From Acanthochromis polyacanthus (lineage: Eukaryota > Chordata > Actinopteri > Pomacentridae), in contig NC_067122.1 in the NCBI RefSeq assembly GCF_021347895.1, forward strand, positions 41,669,082-41,733,081: a stretch of DNA of 64,000 nt, written 5' to 3'. This document shows, one piece after another, positions 20,304 to 32,868 of the stretch. Made by a program: the position numbers and the translations under genes. Each line of letters starts with the position of its first letter. Position 1 is the stretch's first letter. Below the pieces are notes generated by a model. That model was not told where the DNA came from. It saw only the letters and a list, made by a program, of their open reading frames with translations, and did not search any database.

Positions 20304-22284
20304 TCGGTGTTTCCTGTCGGAGGAGTCTAATGTGAACATTATCGCTCCCTCTCTCAGCAGCTGATCAATAAATCAGCAGATCAATACGCCCTAATCATTT
20401 TCCAGCCAGACAGAGAGTGAAACAGGAACAGAAATGCCAGGTTGACATTTAGCGGATGAAGCGAGTTTCCCCCGACGGCGTGTAAACATGTAGAAAGTAT
20501 TTATGAACGCTTTGATTCTCTGGAGGTTCCTGAGGGCCGATCAGGTGAAAAGCATGATGGGTAACTGGATTAGTCAGCAGCTCTACTGAACAAACATCAT
20601 TAAAACATCTCATTCTCATTTCATCATGCAGCAGGCTAAACTACAGTCTCATGTTCCTCTAATATCTCCTTAATTAACGTCATTTCTCTTTAAAATGAGC
20701 CACCAGACTTATTAACAGGGGACTGAAACACTTTCTCACTGCTGATCAACACCGTTTCTGTGCCGTTAAAAATGAAGCGTGGCTGCTAATGCCTTTTTAA
20801 CATTTATCTAATTATGCATTTAAGGGAACACAGCAGAGCCAGAGGGGGGAGATGAGCCTCAGACACAAAATAAAAACCGAATAAATCTAAATACATCTCA
20901 CAAATATTAAAAAAAAACATCAATTTTAATCATGTCCATCTAGAACGCATGTAAAGACTGTCCAAAGAAGATTAAAATCTGTTTAAAATAACTCAAATAT
21001 TGTCAAAAATTAAAAAAAACCTTTTAAAGAACAACACTGAATTTGCTCCAAGTAATTTAAAACTGAGCGTTTTTGTAAAATTTGCTTTTGGGTTGACGTC
21101 AAACCATCAGTTTTTCCTGCCTCTGTATCTGTTTGTTTTTACTCCCCTCATCCCCTAGTTCTAGGGGCCGTAACAACGACAAAACAGAAACAAAATCACA
21201 AAACTCAGACGAAAAAAGACAAAAAACAATGACACACACTGATCAAAGTTGTTTTGGTCAGTGTACTGGTACACAAATGAAGTCTACCTTAAATCAGCTG
21301 TGTATTTATCGGTTTAAATGAAGGACTTGGTGTTTTCCAGATGAATTTTAGCCAGTTAGCGTTCTAATGTGGATATCTCAGCTCGCTTTGCGTGGAGAAC
21401 GACGTCCGTGACACTGGTCTGATGACAGGAAGTCTCAGAAACCTCGTCGCTGCTGCTCCTCACCAGGAGGATTTAATAAAGCATGAAACCAAAACCTACT
21501 TTCTGACACTAATGACCCGGACTTCTCAGCTTTAAAGACACACACATGTTGGAAGTGACACACATGAGGGTGAATTATTTACATTTGGAGCGGGATCCAT
21601 GTTTTATTCATGTTCTATGTGTAGCAGAAGAAGTTGGGCAGCGTAATGAATCCCATTAAGAGCGAGTGTTGGTGAACTCGGGAGGTTTTCTGGCCTCGTC
21701 ACCTCGTTACCGATCACCGCAAAGTGCTGCTTAATTATTCCCCGCCACAGGGCCAAATGTTCATTATGCCACAACTAATTACCGCCGCGCTGCTGTAATC
21801 CTTTACAGCCAGACGGACACGGCAGAGAGTGTTTCTGCAGCGAAGAGGACGGAAACGCTTCTAATCTGAGCGAGGAAATGTGAGTTTAGATCTCTACAGG
21901 TGGAGATAAAGCTTAATTGCTTCCTTTTTGACTTTCAGCCTGTTTAACGGGTGAGATTAGTGTTTCCTGGCAGTCCAACACTTCAACCAAATAAAGAAGT
22001 CTGGCCGTTTCTGTAACTCGCTGAGGAATACACACCGTTATTAGGCCGGTTTTTACTGAGGATTCATCTTATTATTGAAGGAATACAATAAAAAAACTCA
22101 AACGTGAGGATTAAACAGAAAAAAAGAAAGTTCTGGCTTCCTCAGGAGAATATGTGTGTGTGTGGACAATTAATATCCAACTATTAGTGTGCAGAATTAT
22201 TCTGAAACTCAACGAAAAGCTAAAAAACTCGCTTTTTTAGCATCCAAACATCAAATGGTGCAAAGACCATGGGTTTCTATTTTA
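20304..22284. other. Unique non-coding DNA, possible conserved non-coding sequence
   Basis: About 2 kb. 20940-21065 is AT-rich and related to the 17.4-kb foldback, and 21170-21240 is a short AAAACA-rich run. 21600-21830 has balanced, homeodomain-site-like content (CTGCTTAATTATTCCCCGCC, ACAACTAATTACCGCC) of the kind seen in vertebrate conserved elements. That is compositional evidence only. Confidence 0.3.
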
Positions 22285-22289
22285 TTTTT

Positions 22290-25083
22290 GGTTTTGGACT
22301 TGGTTTTGGACCTGGTATTAGACTTGGTTTGGACCTGGTATTAGATTTGGTTTTGGACCTGGTTTTAGACTTGGTTTGGACCTGGTATTAGACTTGGTTT
22401 TGGACCTGGTTTTAGACTTGGTTTTGGACCTGGTTTTAGACTTGGTTTTGGACCTGGTATTAGACTTGGTTTTGGACCTGGTATTAGACTTGGTTTTGGA
22501 CCTGGTTTTAGACTTGGTTTTGGACCTGGTTTTAGACTTGGTTTTGGACCTGGTATTAGACTTGGTTTTGGACCTGGTTTTAGACTTGGTTTTGGACCTG
22601 GTTTTAGACTTGGTTTTGGACCTGGTATTAGACTTGGTTTTGGACCTGGTATTAGACTTGGTTTTGGACCTGGTTTTAGACTTGGTTTGGACCTGGTATT
22701 AGATTTGGTTTTGGACCTGGTTTTAGACTTGGTTTGGACCTGGTATTAGACTTGGTTTTGGACCTGGTTTTAGACTTGGTTTTGGACCTGGTTTTAGACT
22801 TGGTTTTGGACCTGGTTTTAGACTTGGTTTTGGACCTGGTATTAGACTTGGTTTTGGACCTGGTTTTAGACTTGGTTTTGGACCTGGTTTTAGACTTGGT
22901 TTTGGACCTGGTATTAGACTTGGTTTGGACCTGGTATTAGATTTGGTTTTGGACCTGGTATTAGACTTGGTTTTTGACCTGGTATTAGACTTGGTTTTTG
23001 ACCTGGTATTAGACTTGGTTTTTGACCTGGTATTAGACTTGGTTTTGGACCTAGTCTTAGACTTGGTTTTGGACCTGGTTTTAGACCTGTTTTTAGACTT
23101 GGTTTTGGACTGGTATTAGACTTGGTTTGGACCTGGTTTTAGACTTGGTTTTGGACCTGGTTTTAGACTTGGTTTTGGACCTGGTTTTAGACTTGGTTTT
23201 GGACCTGGTTTTAGACTTGGTTTTGGACCTGGTATTAGACTTGGTTTTGGACCTGGTTTTAGATTTGGTTTTGGACCTGGTATTAGACTTGGTTTTGGAC
23301 CTGGTTTTAGACTTGGTTTGGACCTGGTATTAGATTTGGTTTTGGACCTGGTATTAGACTTGGTTTTTGACCTGGTATTAGACTTGGTTTTTGACCTGGT
23401 ATTAGACTTGGTTTTTGACCTGGTATTAGACTTGGTTTTGGACCTGGTTTTAGACCTGGTTTTGGACCTAGTCTTAGACTTGGTTTTGGACCTGGTTTTA
23501 GACCTGTTTTTAGACTTGGTTTTGGACTGGTATTAGACTTGGTTTGGACCTGGTTTTAGACTTGGTTTTGGACCTGGTTTTAGACTTGGTTTTGGACCTG
23601 GTTTTAGACTTGGTTTTGGACCTGGTTTTAGATTTGGTTTTGGACCTGGTTTTAGACTTGGTTTTGGACCTGGTTTTAGACTTGGTTTTGGACCTGGTAT
23701 TAGACTTGGTTTTGGACCTGGTTTTAGACTTGGTTTTGGACCTGGTTTTAGACTTGGTTTTGGACCTGGTATTAGACTTGGTTTTGGACCTGGTTTTAGA
23801 CTTGGTTTGGACCTGGTATTAGACTTGGTTTTGGACCTGGTTTTAGACTTGGTTTTGGACCTGGTTTTAGACTTGGTTTTGGACCTGGTTTTAGACTTGG
23901 TTTTGGACCTGGTTTTAGACTTGGTTTTGGACCTGGTATTAGACTTGGTTTTGGACCTGGTTTTAGACTTGGTTTGGACCTGGTATTAGATTTGGTTTTG
24001 GACCTGGTTTTAGACTTGGTTTGGACCTGGTATTAGACTTGGTTTTGGACCTGGTTTTAGACTTGGTTTTGGACCTGGTTTTAGACTTGGTTTTGGACCT
24101 GGTTTTAGACTTGGTTTTGGACCTGGTATTAGACTTGGTTTTGGACCTGGTATTAGACTTGGTTTTGGACCTGGTTTTAGACTTGGTTTGGACCTGGTAT
24201 TAGATTTGGTTTTGGACCTGGTTTTAGACTTGGTTTGGACCTGGTATTAGACTTGGTTTTGGACCTGGTTTTAGACTTGGTTTTGGACCTGGTTTTAGAC
24301 TTGGTTTTGGACCTGGTTTTAGACTTGGTTTTGGACCTGGTATTAGACTTGGTTTTGGACCTGGTTTTAGACTTGGTTTTGGACCTGGTATTAGACTTGG
24401 TTTTGGACCTGGTTTTAGACTTGGTTTTGGACCTGGTTTTAGACTTGGTTTTGGACCTGGTTTTAGACTTGGTTTGGACCTGGTATTAGATTTGGTTTTG
24501 GACCTGGTATTAGACTTGGTTTTTGACCTGGTATTAGACTTGGTTTTTGACCTGGTATTAGACTTGGTTTTTGACCTGGTATTAGACTTGGTTTTGGACC
24601 TGGTTTTAGACCTGGTTTTGGACCTAGTCTTAGACTTGGTTTTGGACCTGGTTTTAGACCTGTTTTTAGACTTGGTTTTGGACTGGTATTAGACTTGGTT
24701 TGGACCTGGTTTTAGACTTGGTTTTGGACCTGGTTTTAGACTTGGTTTTGGACCTGGTTTTAGACTTGGTTTTGGACCTGGTATTAGACTTGGTTTTGGA
24801 CCTGGTTTTAGATTTGGTTTTGGACCTGGTTTTAGACTTGGTTTTGGACCTGGTTTTAGATTTGGTTTTGGACCTGGTTTTGTACTGGTATTAGACTTGG
24901 TTTTGGACCTGGTTTTAGATTTGGTTTTGGACCTGGTTTTGTACTGGTATTAGACTTGGTTTGGACCTGGTATTAGACTTGGTTTTGGACCTAGTTTTAG
25001 ACTTGGTTTTGGACCTGGTTTTAGACCTGTTTTTAGACTTGGTTTTGGACCTGGTATTAGACTTGGCTTTGGACCTGGTTTTA
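22290..25083 (+). repeat. 24-bp minisatellite, ~2.8 kb, >110 units
   Basis: The unit is TTGGTTTTGGACCTGG plus TTTTAGAC or TATTAGAC: two related 12-mers. Because 24 is divisible by three, frames of repeating LVLD run through it until a 23-bp unit (TTGGTTTGGACC) shifts the frame. None is a gene. Three ~200-bp blocks rich in TTTTTGACC variants (near 22925-23119, 23318-23536 and 24474-24692) show that larger segments were amplified. The array continues after the MITE at 25784. Confidence 0.96.
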
Positions 25084-25781
25084 GGGTGCTTTCACACCTG
25101 TTAGTCCATTAGAGTGGTTCGTTTGGACCCAAAAGTTTTTACAATGTTGCTAATTTCAACTGGTTCGGTTCGCATTCACACCAGTGTTTTCGCAGTTGAA
25201 CCAACTACGATGAATGTTATATCTCCCCCCAGTCGTTTGGCGGCGCTGTTCACAAAAATAAGGTGTTTTAGATGACGTAGGTGAACGCTGATTGGTGCAG
25301 CATGTGAAGAGGGAAAAATCCCAGAAGAAAACAGCAGGCTGGGTTTATTCCATGGATCGAGGTTTATTCGTAAACAATGAACTATGCTCTCCTGTTCGTT
25401 CTTGTTGCCATATATTTGTATCATTGCTTTATGCAGCAAGCACAAATACTGCTGTTGTTCCAGCATGAAGCTCGCATTCGGTACGAGAACATTACACAGT
25501 CGTTTTTGGCTACGGAAGCTCCCGTAGACCAAAAAGTCTGCTGCGCCATCAAGCCAGTCCGAATGGAGACAGGTTTGTGTTCTCACCAGGAGTGAACCGA
25601 ACTGGAGTTCACATAGAAGCAGACCGAGACCACCTCTCGAAGGTGGTCTCGGTCCGGTTCTTTAGTCCGCACCAAAAACATCTGGTCTGCTTTCACACCA
25701 GCCCAAACGAACCGTACTTGCTGGAGTTGCGGACTCCAGTCCGCTTTAAGCGGACCAAAAGGCATATGTGTGAAAGCACCC
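25084..25781. mobile_element. PIF-Harbinger-like MITE, 698 bp, inside the 24-bp array
   Basis: Terminal inverted repeats are GGGTGCTTTCACAC (25084-25097) and GTGTGAAAGCACCC (25768-25781), a perfect 14-bp match. TTA lies directly outside both ends (25081-25083 and 25782-25784), the three-base target duplication of Harbinger elements. The flanking minisatellite joins in register if the element is removed. A frame on each strand (25377-25595 plus; 25176-25586 minus) has no domain I recognise. A hairpin with a 13-bp perfect stem lies at 25623-25653. Confidence 0.87.
25623..25653. repeat. Hairpin, 13-bp stem and 5-base loop
   Basis: ACCGAGACCACCT (25623-25635) and AGGTGGTCTCGGT (25641-25653) are exact reverse complements around CTCGA, within the Harbinger-like MITE. 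Confidence 0.9.
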
Positions 25782-25783
25782 TT

Positions 25784-25880
25784 AGACTTGGTTTTGGACC
25801 TCGTATCAGACTTGGTTTTGGACCTGGTTTTAGACTGGTATTAGACTTGGTTTTGGACTTGTATTAGACTTGGTTTTGGA
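25784..25880 (+). repeat. 24-bp minisatellite, distal remainder
   Basis: Four or so degenerate units after the MITE; the original end of the array. Confidence 0.9.
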
Positions 25881-26275
25881 CTGCATTTTTGAGGTGATAA
25901 AAACACCTGAAAACACAAGAAAATTCATACATTCATATGTGGCAAAATGGCTCGACAGCGCCTCCTGGAATATTCTGAAAATTCAATCCCCAAACCACGT
26001 TGCACCTACATCTACGAAATTTGGCACGCATCTGTAACACATCAGGACGTACAAAAAAGCCTCTTACACACACACCAAAAACCCAACAAGAAGTCGGCCA
26101 TTTTGCATTACGTGTCATATCTGGACGATTTTGGACCAATTTTTACACTTTTTTCAAAAAGTTATAAACTCAAACAGAGCTTAAATTTAGCCAGGACGTA
26201 CAGCAGGCATGGGTGATCAACAGTTATCAAAATGCGCCACAAAATCTGACACCGTGGCAATGGTGTTTCACCATG
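25881..26275 (+). repeat. Interspersed repeat E, copy 2
   Basis: AATGGCTCGACAGCGCCTCC, GTCGGCCATTTTGCATTACG and CGTACAGCAGGCATGGGTGA match the landmarks of 13060-13728 in the same order, diverged. Confidence 0.72.
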
Positions 26276-26279
26276 AAGT

Positions 26280-26545
26280 TATTCAGTAGTCATTTTTTAA
26301 AAGATTTGTATTTGAATATTTTGAGACACATTTTTGTCATTTTGAACCAAATTTAAATAATTTGGAACAAATTTAATGTCTTTTTTTAAATGTTTTACAA
26401 TTTTTTTTGTCAATGTTGGAGGCATTTAAGACAGATTTTAGTAATTTAGGACAATATTTGAATCTTTTAATCCAGTATCAGAGTCATTTTGGACAGATTT
26501 TTGTCATTTTGAAGCAATTTTGAAGTATTTTGAACACATATGGTT
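26280..26545. repeat. AT-rich degenerate repeat related to the 17.4-kb foldback
   Basis: Holds CATTTTGGACAGATTTTTGTC and ATTTGGAACAAATTTAATGTC-type segments seen in the right arm of the foldback. Confidence 0.55.
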
Positions 26546-27182
26546 CAGTATCGGTTGGTGTTCTAGCCGTCTATTTTTGCTGCAGCTGCTGGGTTCAGGA
26601 CGTCATTTTTAGTTTCCTCCCGTATGCTAAGCTAGGCTAACCGTGCACTAATAATGCATCATGCAGAGGTTTCTGAGTGCGTTCGTTGTGTGATTGTGTC
26701 TTTGTGGAGAGGCTGGAGGGCTGCTGGGTCTGAGTCTGTCATTAGCTGCTGAAGTGAGGTGAGAGAAATGGCAGAGCTTCTGTCTTTAAGTGGCTTACCT
26801 TTTGTCATTACGGCAGGATTTCTCCGCCGCCAACGGAGGGTTTGGTCTCCTTCAGGTAATTACACTTCTTTTCTCGTCTCCTTGGAGAGAAATGGAAAGA
26901 GCTGAAAGCATGACGAGATGGAGATACTCAGACGGAGCTAGCAGAGATCCCTGTAGATGGAGAGAAGGAACGTTAACACACATTAGCAGGAGTCAGTGGG
27001 TTTATTTTAATAAAACATCCACACTAAAGCATTCACAGCAGCTGGTCTTCACCTCTAATGTCTGTCCTCCTGTGAAAAGGGAAAATTGTTGTTTGAAACT
27101 TAAAATCAAGCAGAAATCTCACAGTTCGGTGGTTTGTTTGAGGCTACAGCTGACGGTTATCAGCTATTATTAAACTGATTAA
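26546..27182. other. Unique non-coding DNA
   Basis: Nothing recognised; the frame at 26790-27173 has no domain signature. Confidence 0.4.
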
Positions 27183-27429
27183 ACTATTTTGTCTCATGCT
27201 TTTATCGTTGTTTCTCGTTTTCTGGTTCTTTTTTGTCTCGCTTGTGTTTTTGTCTAATTGTTTGTCCCGTTTTTGTTTTGTTTCATGTTGTTTGTCTCAT
27301 TTTTTGGTCATTTTGTGTCTTTTTTCGTTGCTTTGTGCTTCATTTTTGTAATATTTTGTCAGTTTTGTTGTCTTTTTTTGTGTGTCATTTCTGTCGTTTT
27401 GTGTTTTTTTGTCCTATTTTTGTCGCTTA
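27183..27429 (+). repeat. Family A minisatellite, part 1
   Basis: TTTTTGTCTCGCTTGTGTTT-type units, interrupted by a retroposon tail and resuming at about 27560. Confidence 0.83.
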
Positions 27430-27537
27430 GTAACGTTTTCTTCATTTATTCTTGTACTGCCTTTACACTTTTTCTTTTGGAGCTGCTGGAACGTTTAACT
27501 TTCCCCACTGTGGGATCAATAAACTATCTCATCTTTT
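27430..27537 (+). mobile_element. Non-LTR retroposon 3' tail
   Basis: CTTTCCCCACTGTGGGATCA followed by ATAAACTATCTCATC is the standard 3' end of fish LINEs and dependent SINEs. The same motif ends the LINE at 49766-50970. It sits inside a family A array. Confidence 0.72.
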
Positions 27538-27559
27538 GGCTCTTTTTTGGGTTCTTTCG

Positions 27560-27665
27560 TGACGTTTGTCTCATTTTTTGTCGTTTTGTGTCTCATTTTT
27601 TAATCTTTTGTCTTGCTTTTGTTGTTTTTTGTCTTTTTTTTTTAGTCTGATTTTTGTCGTTTTGA
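27560..27665 (+). repeat. Family A minisatellite, part 2
   Basis: Continuation of the array at 27183-27429. Confidence 0.8.
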
Positions 27666-28178
27666 CTGATTAGTGTCACGGACATCGTTCTCCACGGTTA
27701 GCTGAGATATCCACATTTTTTAAATCAGAAATAGTCAAAGATTAAGAAATCATTTTGCTCTTTTGGTGCAATCTTCTTCTTTACCCAAAATTCTACTGAA
27801 CAGAATCTAAAACCAAACAGTCCGTGGCGGTTTAAAGGCAAAACATGCACCATTTAATGTGGCATTTTTTAAATAATTTGGACACTAAAAGCCTCATAAA
27901 AGGACAAAGTGCAGAGCTCACTGTGCTGGAACTTGTTTGTGTCTCTAAAGCTACCTGTTCAATAATTCCAGACGTATTTAATTTCCAGGCTTTTGATTAC
28001 CACTGAACAGCGTCTTCCATCACGTAGCGAGGCGACTGGATGTCTGACCACAGTCGCTGCAATATCTGATCTAACAGTGATGAAAGCGTGGAAACGCTGT
28101 GGAGCACAACATAGAACAAAGTGGCACCGCAACATGCAGGAACATGCAATAACAGAGACACAACCAGGCCAGGAGACT
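27666..28178. other. Unique non-coding DNA
   Basis: Nothing identifiable. GTCACGGACATCGTTCTCCA (27675) is the reverse of a motif at about 21396-21415, a short inverted similarity of unknown origin. Confidence 0.4.
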
Positions 28179-28620
28179 GGACAGAACGCAACGACGGCTA
28201 ATTCAACATGTTAGTTTGGAGCCAACGCCGAAGAAACATCCAGGAAACATCCAGGAGTCTGGACAGAACGCAATGATGGCTTATTCAACATGTTAGTTTG
28301 GAGCTAACGCCGAAGAAACATCCAGGAAACATCCAGGAGTCTGGACAGAACGCAATGATGGCTTATTCAACATGTTAGTTTGGAGCTAACGCCGAAGAAA
28401 CATCCAGGAAACATCCAGGAGTCTGGACAGAACGCAATGATGGCTTATTCAACATGTTAGTTTGGAGCTAACGCCGAAGAAACATCCAGGAAACATCCAG
28501 GAAACATCCAGGAGTCTGGACAGAACGCAATGATGGCTTATTCAACATGTTAGTTTGGAGCTAACGCCGAAGAAACATCCAGGAAACAACTAGTAAACAT
28601 CCAGGAGTCTGGGCAGAATG
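28179..28620 (+). repeat. 82/93-bp tandem repeat
   Basis: GGACAGAACGCAATGATGGC-type phase points at 28179, 28261, 28343, 28425, 28518 and 28611: three steps of 82 bp and two of 93. The 11-bp difference is an extra AACATCCAGGA-type subunit. The following ~90 bases carry further decayed CCAGTAAACAT pieces. Confidence 0.93.
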
Positions 28621-29769
28621 CAGTCAAACCAACGACCAGTAAACATTCAGTAAACATCTCGGAAACGCTCAGTAAATGTCCAGTAAACATCCAGTAAATA
28701 ATAAACAAGTCAGATCAGGTTGGACCAGACCACAGTGGTGAAAACCTGGGGGTGTTTCCAGGTGGTATGTTCCAACTGGTGTCTAAAATAATGGATTAAT
28801 CCCTGAAGACTGTTGATGCCCTGTCATTAATTAAAACTCTTCTAAACTCCGCCCCCTGCAACAGCGACTTTCCTGTTTGCAGGTAGATTTTTTAAAAATC
28901 TAATAACTTCAATCTTTTCTAGGACTTAAGAGGAAAATAAGTAAAATAAATAAACAGATTCCATTCTAAATTGTGTAATGTCGAGGTGACGTGTACGTAT
29001 TAGTGTTAGTTTGATAAATATAGGTTCTGTATTACCTTCAGTTCACGACCCTTTACCTGGTAATGAACCAGATTTAACACAGTGCTTCCATCCACCTCCA
29101 GTCTGCTGGAAAACACCACACAGCTCAGTACAGAGTTAGACAGAGCCAGGAAAAACTTTGCAGACTCTCTGACAGGTCCCTAGAACACGTAAAATGTCTT
29201 TTTTTGGCAAAGAGCCTTACTGCGTTTTTAATATTATCATTTTAAAAGCTCATTATTCGCTGCAGGTTCTGTAATGAAGCTCAGTTTGTCAGTCTGGAAG
29301 TCAAATAATTTTTGTTGAGATCATTAAATCGCTCCATGAATGTGCTGCTGGTAAACCAGGAGGACATTTGGTCTCATCCTTTCACTGATACACACATTTT
29401 AAACACTTTTTTATCATATTAAGACTTCAATTTGTGCAAATGTTCTGAGTGAAAGAAGAGAAACAGGCACCAGAACTCACTGGATGTAAACTAATCACAC
29501 AGCAGGACGACGATGCTGAAAGCAAACAGAGAAAACAGAAGAACAATAATCCCCCAAACGAGTGGGAAGTGAAGATGTTTTCAGTCCAGATCTGGCAGAA
29601 CGTGGACAGTGAACACACCACGAGTCCAACTTCACATTCCTCATTAACATTTAGCACAGATCTGAGGTTTTGAAGCTTTTCTCTCGTGTTGTTTACATTT
29701 TGTGCACAAATAAACTGAGCAAAGCGCAAAATAAAACTTTGATCATTGTGCAAACATGACCAGCTAATG
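28621..29769. other. Unique non-coding DNA
   Basis: About 1.1 kb without recognised features beyond CAGTAAACAT-type remnants at its start. Confidence 0.4.
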
Positions 29770-30411
29770 CAGGGGTGTCCAACATGAGGCCCGTCGGCCA
29801 AAAGTGGCCCTCCAGAGGGTCCAATGTTGTCATTTTTTAAATCTGACTTTTGCCGTTTATCTGCAGTTTTTCTTGCTTTGTTTCTTGTTTTTATTTTGTG
29901 TTTCCTTTTTCTCTCACTTGTGATTTTTGTCTTATTTTTGTCACTTTGCATTTTGTTTTATTTGTTATTTTGTGCCTCGTTTTGTAATATTTTCTCTTAA
30001 TTTTGTTGCTTTTTTGTCTGACTTTTGTCGTTTAACTCAAGTTTTAGTCATTCTGTTTCTCGTTTTTGTCGTTTTGCTTTTTGTCTCGCTTGTGTCGTTT
30101 GTCAATTTTTTGGCCGTTTTGTGACATTTTTGTCAATTTTTTGTCCCTTTCTTGTTTTATTTCTTGTTTATCAAGTATTTTGTTATTTTCCGTCTCATTT
30201 TGTGATATTTTGTCTTGTTTTTGTTGTCTGTTTCTTTTGTCATAAGAAGCTTCTGGTTGTCCACGTTTTGTATAAAGATAATTCCTTAAATGTGAACATT
30301 TTTGCACTAAAACAAAGGAACCAATAGGAGTTGTGGTTGTTTCTAGGTTTTCTGTTGTGGTTTTACTGGTCTGGTCCACTGCAGATCAGACTGGACTGGA
30401 TGAGTTTCCTG
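29770..30411 (+). mobile_element. Non-autonomous hAT-like transposon, copy 2
   Basis: It starts CAGGGGTGTCCAACATGAGG, the best-preserved terminus of this family in the window. The 3' part (AAAGATAATTCCTTAAATGT to GACTGGATGAGTTTCCTG) matches copy 1, with a small deletion at the very end. The flanking octamers AGCTAATG (29762-29769) and ATTTAATG (30412-30419) agree at six of eight positions, consistent with a hAT target duplication. No transposase. Confidence 0.78.
29825..30245 (+). repeat. Family A minisatellite inside hAT copy 2
   Basis: TTTTTGTCGTTTTGCTTTTT-type units, in the same place within the element and the same orientation as in copy 1. Confidence 0.85.
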
Positions 30412-30419
30412 ATTTAATG

Positions 30420-31564
30420 CAGTGAAACACAAATTTTGCTTTATTTCCTGCTTGTCGTGATGAATGTGCTCATTCTGTTTCAGTTTGTTCTGATATATTT
30501 TTTCATGTTTATGCCAATTAAAGAAGTCCTTGAATCGCACTAATTAATCAGCGTTTGAACCGGCGTCTCCTCGCTTGTTTTCTCCGGATAAAGCAGCTTT
30601 TATGACTCAGTGCAGGATTAAATGACTGCCTCATGATGGATATTTTTTGTAGTAAATGTCGACTTTTCTCTGCCTGTAATGTGCTTTACCTTCTTTGACA
30701 TTGCGCCGTGCAACCAGTCAGATCGACTCGTGAATTATGTCAAAAAATCCAGCAGATGAAAGGCTCCTTTGAAAGCGGCAGTAAAAGAAATCAAGTCTTT
30801 CAGGCGCCGTTTGAAACAACGACGAGGCGCTGCCAGATCAGAATCCCATCAAACAATAACATTTTTCCCTTCTCTTGATTGTGATTAGGCCTTATTTTCT
30901 GACAGCCACTACAGTAATTGTGAAAGTAATGAGATAGTGGCATTTTTTCCCCACTTTCTCCCTCCTTTCAAATAATGAAAAGATGATGAAAACAGCCGTG
31001 ACTCCAGGAAGGAGCGGCGCTGGGTGGGAAAAGGACTTCAAAGGGAATGATAAGCAAACGTAGCCGAGCCTTCGTTCTGAATTAAGTCAACCAGCCGCTT
31101 TAATCAAACACTTTCAGAGGAATCAAACTACAAACACAGAAACACAGAGATTGATTTCAGCCTGTGAACTTCCTGCAACACCACGGCTTCTCCGGCTCAC
31201 TTCCTTCCATTAGTTCTCATGTTTGGACTCCTTTTGTTGACCTCAGAGTGTGAAAATATCCACAGACTGAAGCTAAATGTGTTGAGAAGGCGCTACATCC
31301 AGATAATTAATACAAACACACTCCACACGCTTTTCTACAAGTCTTTAGGAACCGTTTTCAATCAGGAATTACTGTTTTTAAAGCGACAGTCAGCCAGGAT
31401 ATAGAGCAATAATGATTCATCGGTAACAAACTTAGCACAGCGCAGGTTTATGAACTTGCTGATCAACCACAGACACACAAAAACAGTGAAATTAAATCTA
31501 CTCCACAGCTACAGAAGTCATGGTGCCCCAATGCCTGGTAAACCTTTTAATGCTCTCTGCACCA
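30420..31564. other. Unique non-coding DNA, possible conserved non-coding sequence
   Basis: 30560-31020 is free of repeats with AT-rich but structured content (TTGATTGTGATTAGGCCTTA, GCAACCAGTCAGATCGACTC) that resembles vertebrate conserved elements. It is unverified. No exon seen. Confidence 0.3.
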
Positions 31565-32270
31565 AGACCCAAAATTAATTAGAAATGATGCAAAAATCAC
31601 AACAAAAAGAGACAAAACTATGAAAAACAGTCACAAAATCAACACAAAGTGATGCAAAATCACCACAAAAACACGCAAAATTACTACAGAGGGGCACAAA
31701 AAGGCAACAGAAAGATCCAAATCACCTCAAAAAGAGGCGGAATTATGACAAAAGTCACAAAGTAACACAAAACGATGCAAAATCACAACAAAAACACAAA
31801 AAAAATCTGAAAAAAAATGCAAAATCACAATAAAGAGGTGAAATTACGACAAAACTCACAAAATCAACACAAAATTATGCAAAATCACGACAAAAACACA
31901 AAGAATTACCAGAAAAAGATGCAAAATCACTAAAAAAAGATGCAAAATCATGACAAAAAGAGGTGAAATTATGACAAAAATCAAAGACCAAATCAACACA
32001 AAATGATGCAAAATCACCACAAAAACACACAAAATCACCACACAAAGGCACAAAATGGCCACAAAAAGATCCAAATCACTACAAAAAGATGCAGAATTAC
32101 TCCAAAACGAGATAAATCATCACATAATGATGCAAAAGCACGACAAAAACACACAGAATTACCAGAAAGAGATGCAATTGCACAACAAAAAGAGGTGAAA
32201 TTATGATAAAAAGTCACAAAATCAACACAAAACGATGCAAAATCCCAACAGAGACGCAAAAAGACTATAG
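31565..32270 (-). repeat. CACAAAAAGA-type ~21-bp minisatellite (family B), ~700 bp
   Basis: Degenerate units near AAAATCACCACAAAAAGATG with ~21-22-bp spacing. The unit resembles family A (AAAATGACAAAAATGAGAC) in length and composition but carries ATCACCAC in place of ATGAC. Frames here are artefacts. Confidence 0.86.
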
Positions 32271-32868
32271 ATTACGTACTGATCATGTATTAGTTTCTGT
32301 TGTCATGTCAATAACATCATGAGAGGCTGCAGCATCTGCTCTGTCAAGCCATGAACTATAACATTCATCTTACATATAAATGAAGAATAAAAGACCTTGA
32401 AGAGATCAGAAAGCAGCAGAAAACACCACAGATCCTCTCAGGATGTAACCGTTACATCAGATCTGATTGATAAACTACAGGACGAAGCAGCTCCTGAACA
32501 AACTCCAGCTGTAGTTTTCTATATGAACCCAGTAAAAGCTGCTCATTAAGACTCCATGCAGGTGATTTATTAAAGTGAAGCTGTTTTCTCTGTAGATTCT
32601 TTCTGGAATAACTCCCACTCTGCTGCTTTGTTTCTGGAATAAAGGTTTCTGAGCTCGGCAGCAACAGGTCCAAGGACAGCCTTTATCTCTCCAAACAGTT
32701 TTTATGTATTTGAGGAGCTGCAGACAGAAAAGTTGGACCAGATCTGGTTTTGTTATGTTTAGGTTCTGCTAAATGTAGTCGACATCTGTACTGTGATCAG
32801 GCTTTAACCTGTTGCTAATCTGAAGCAGCACTTTACAGTTACAGTTTAGGATCCCTCATAGTGGAAAA
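32271..32868. other. Unique non-coding DNA
   Basis: Nothing recognised. Confidence 0.4.

Noticed and set aside
21370..21417. Short inverted similarity to 27675-27717 next to A-rich arrays
   Set aside because: About 45 bases only, and the order relative to the arrays differs at the two sites, so a common element could not be shown.
22376..24894. Series of LVLD-repeat frames
   Set aside because: Produced by the 24-bp minisatellite; they break wherever a 23-bp unit occurs.
28179..28620. Regularly spaced repeats considered as a CRISPR array
   Set aside because: Units are contiguous 82/93-bp tandem repeats without unique spacers, and the DNA is vertebrate.
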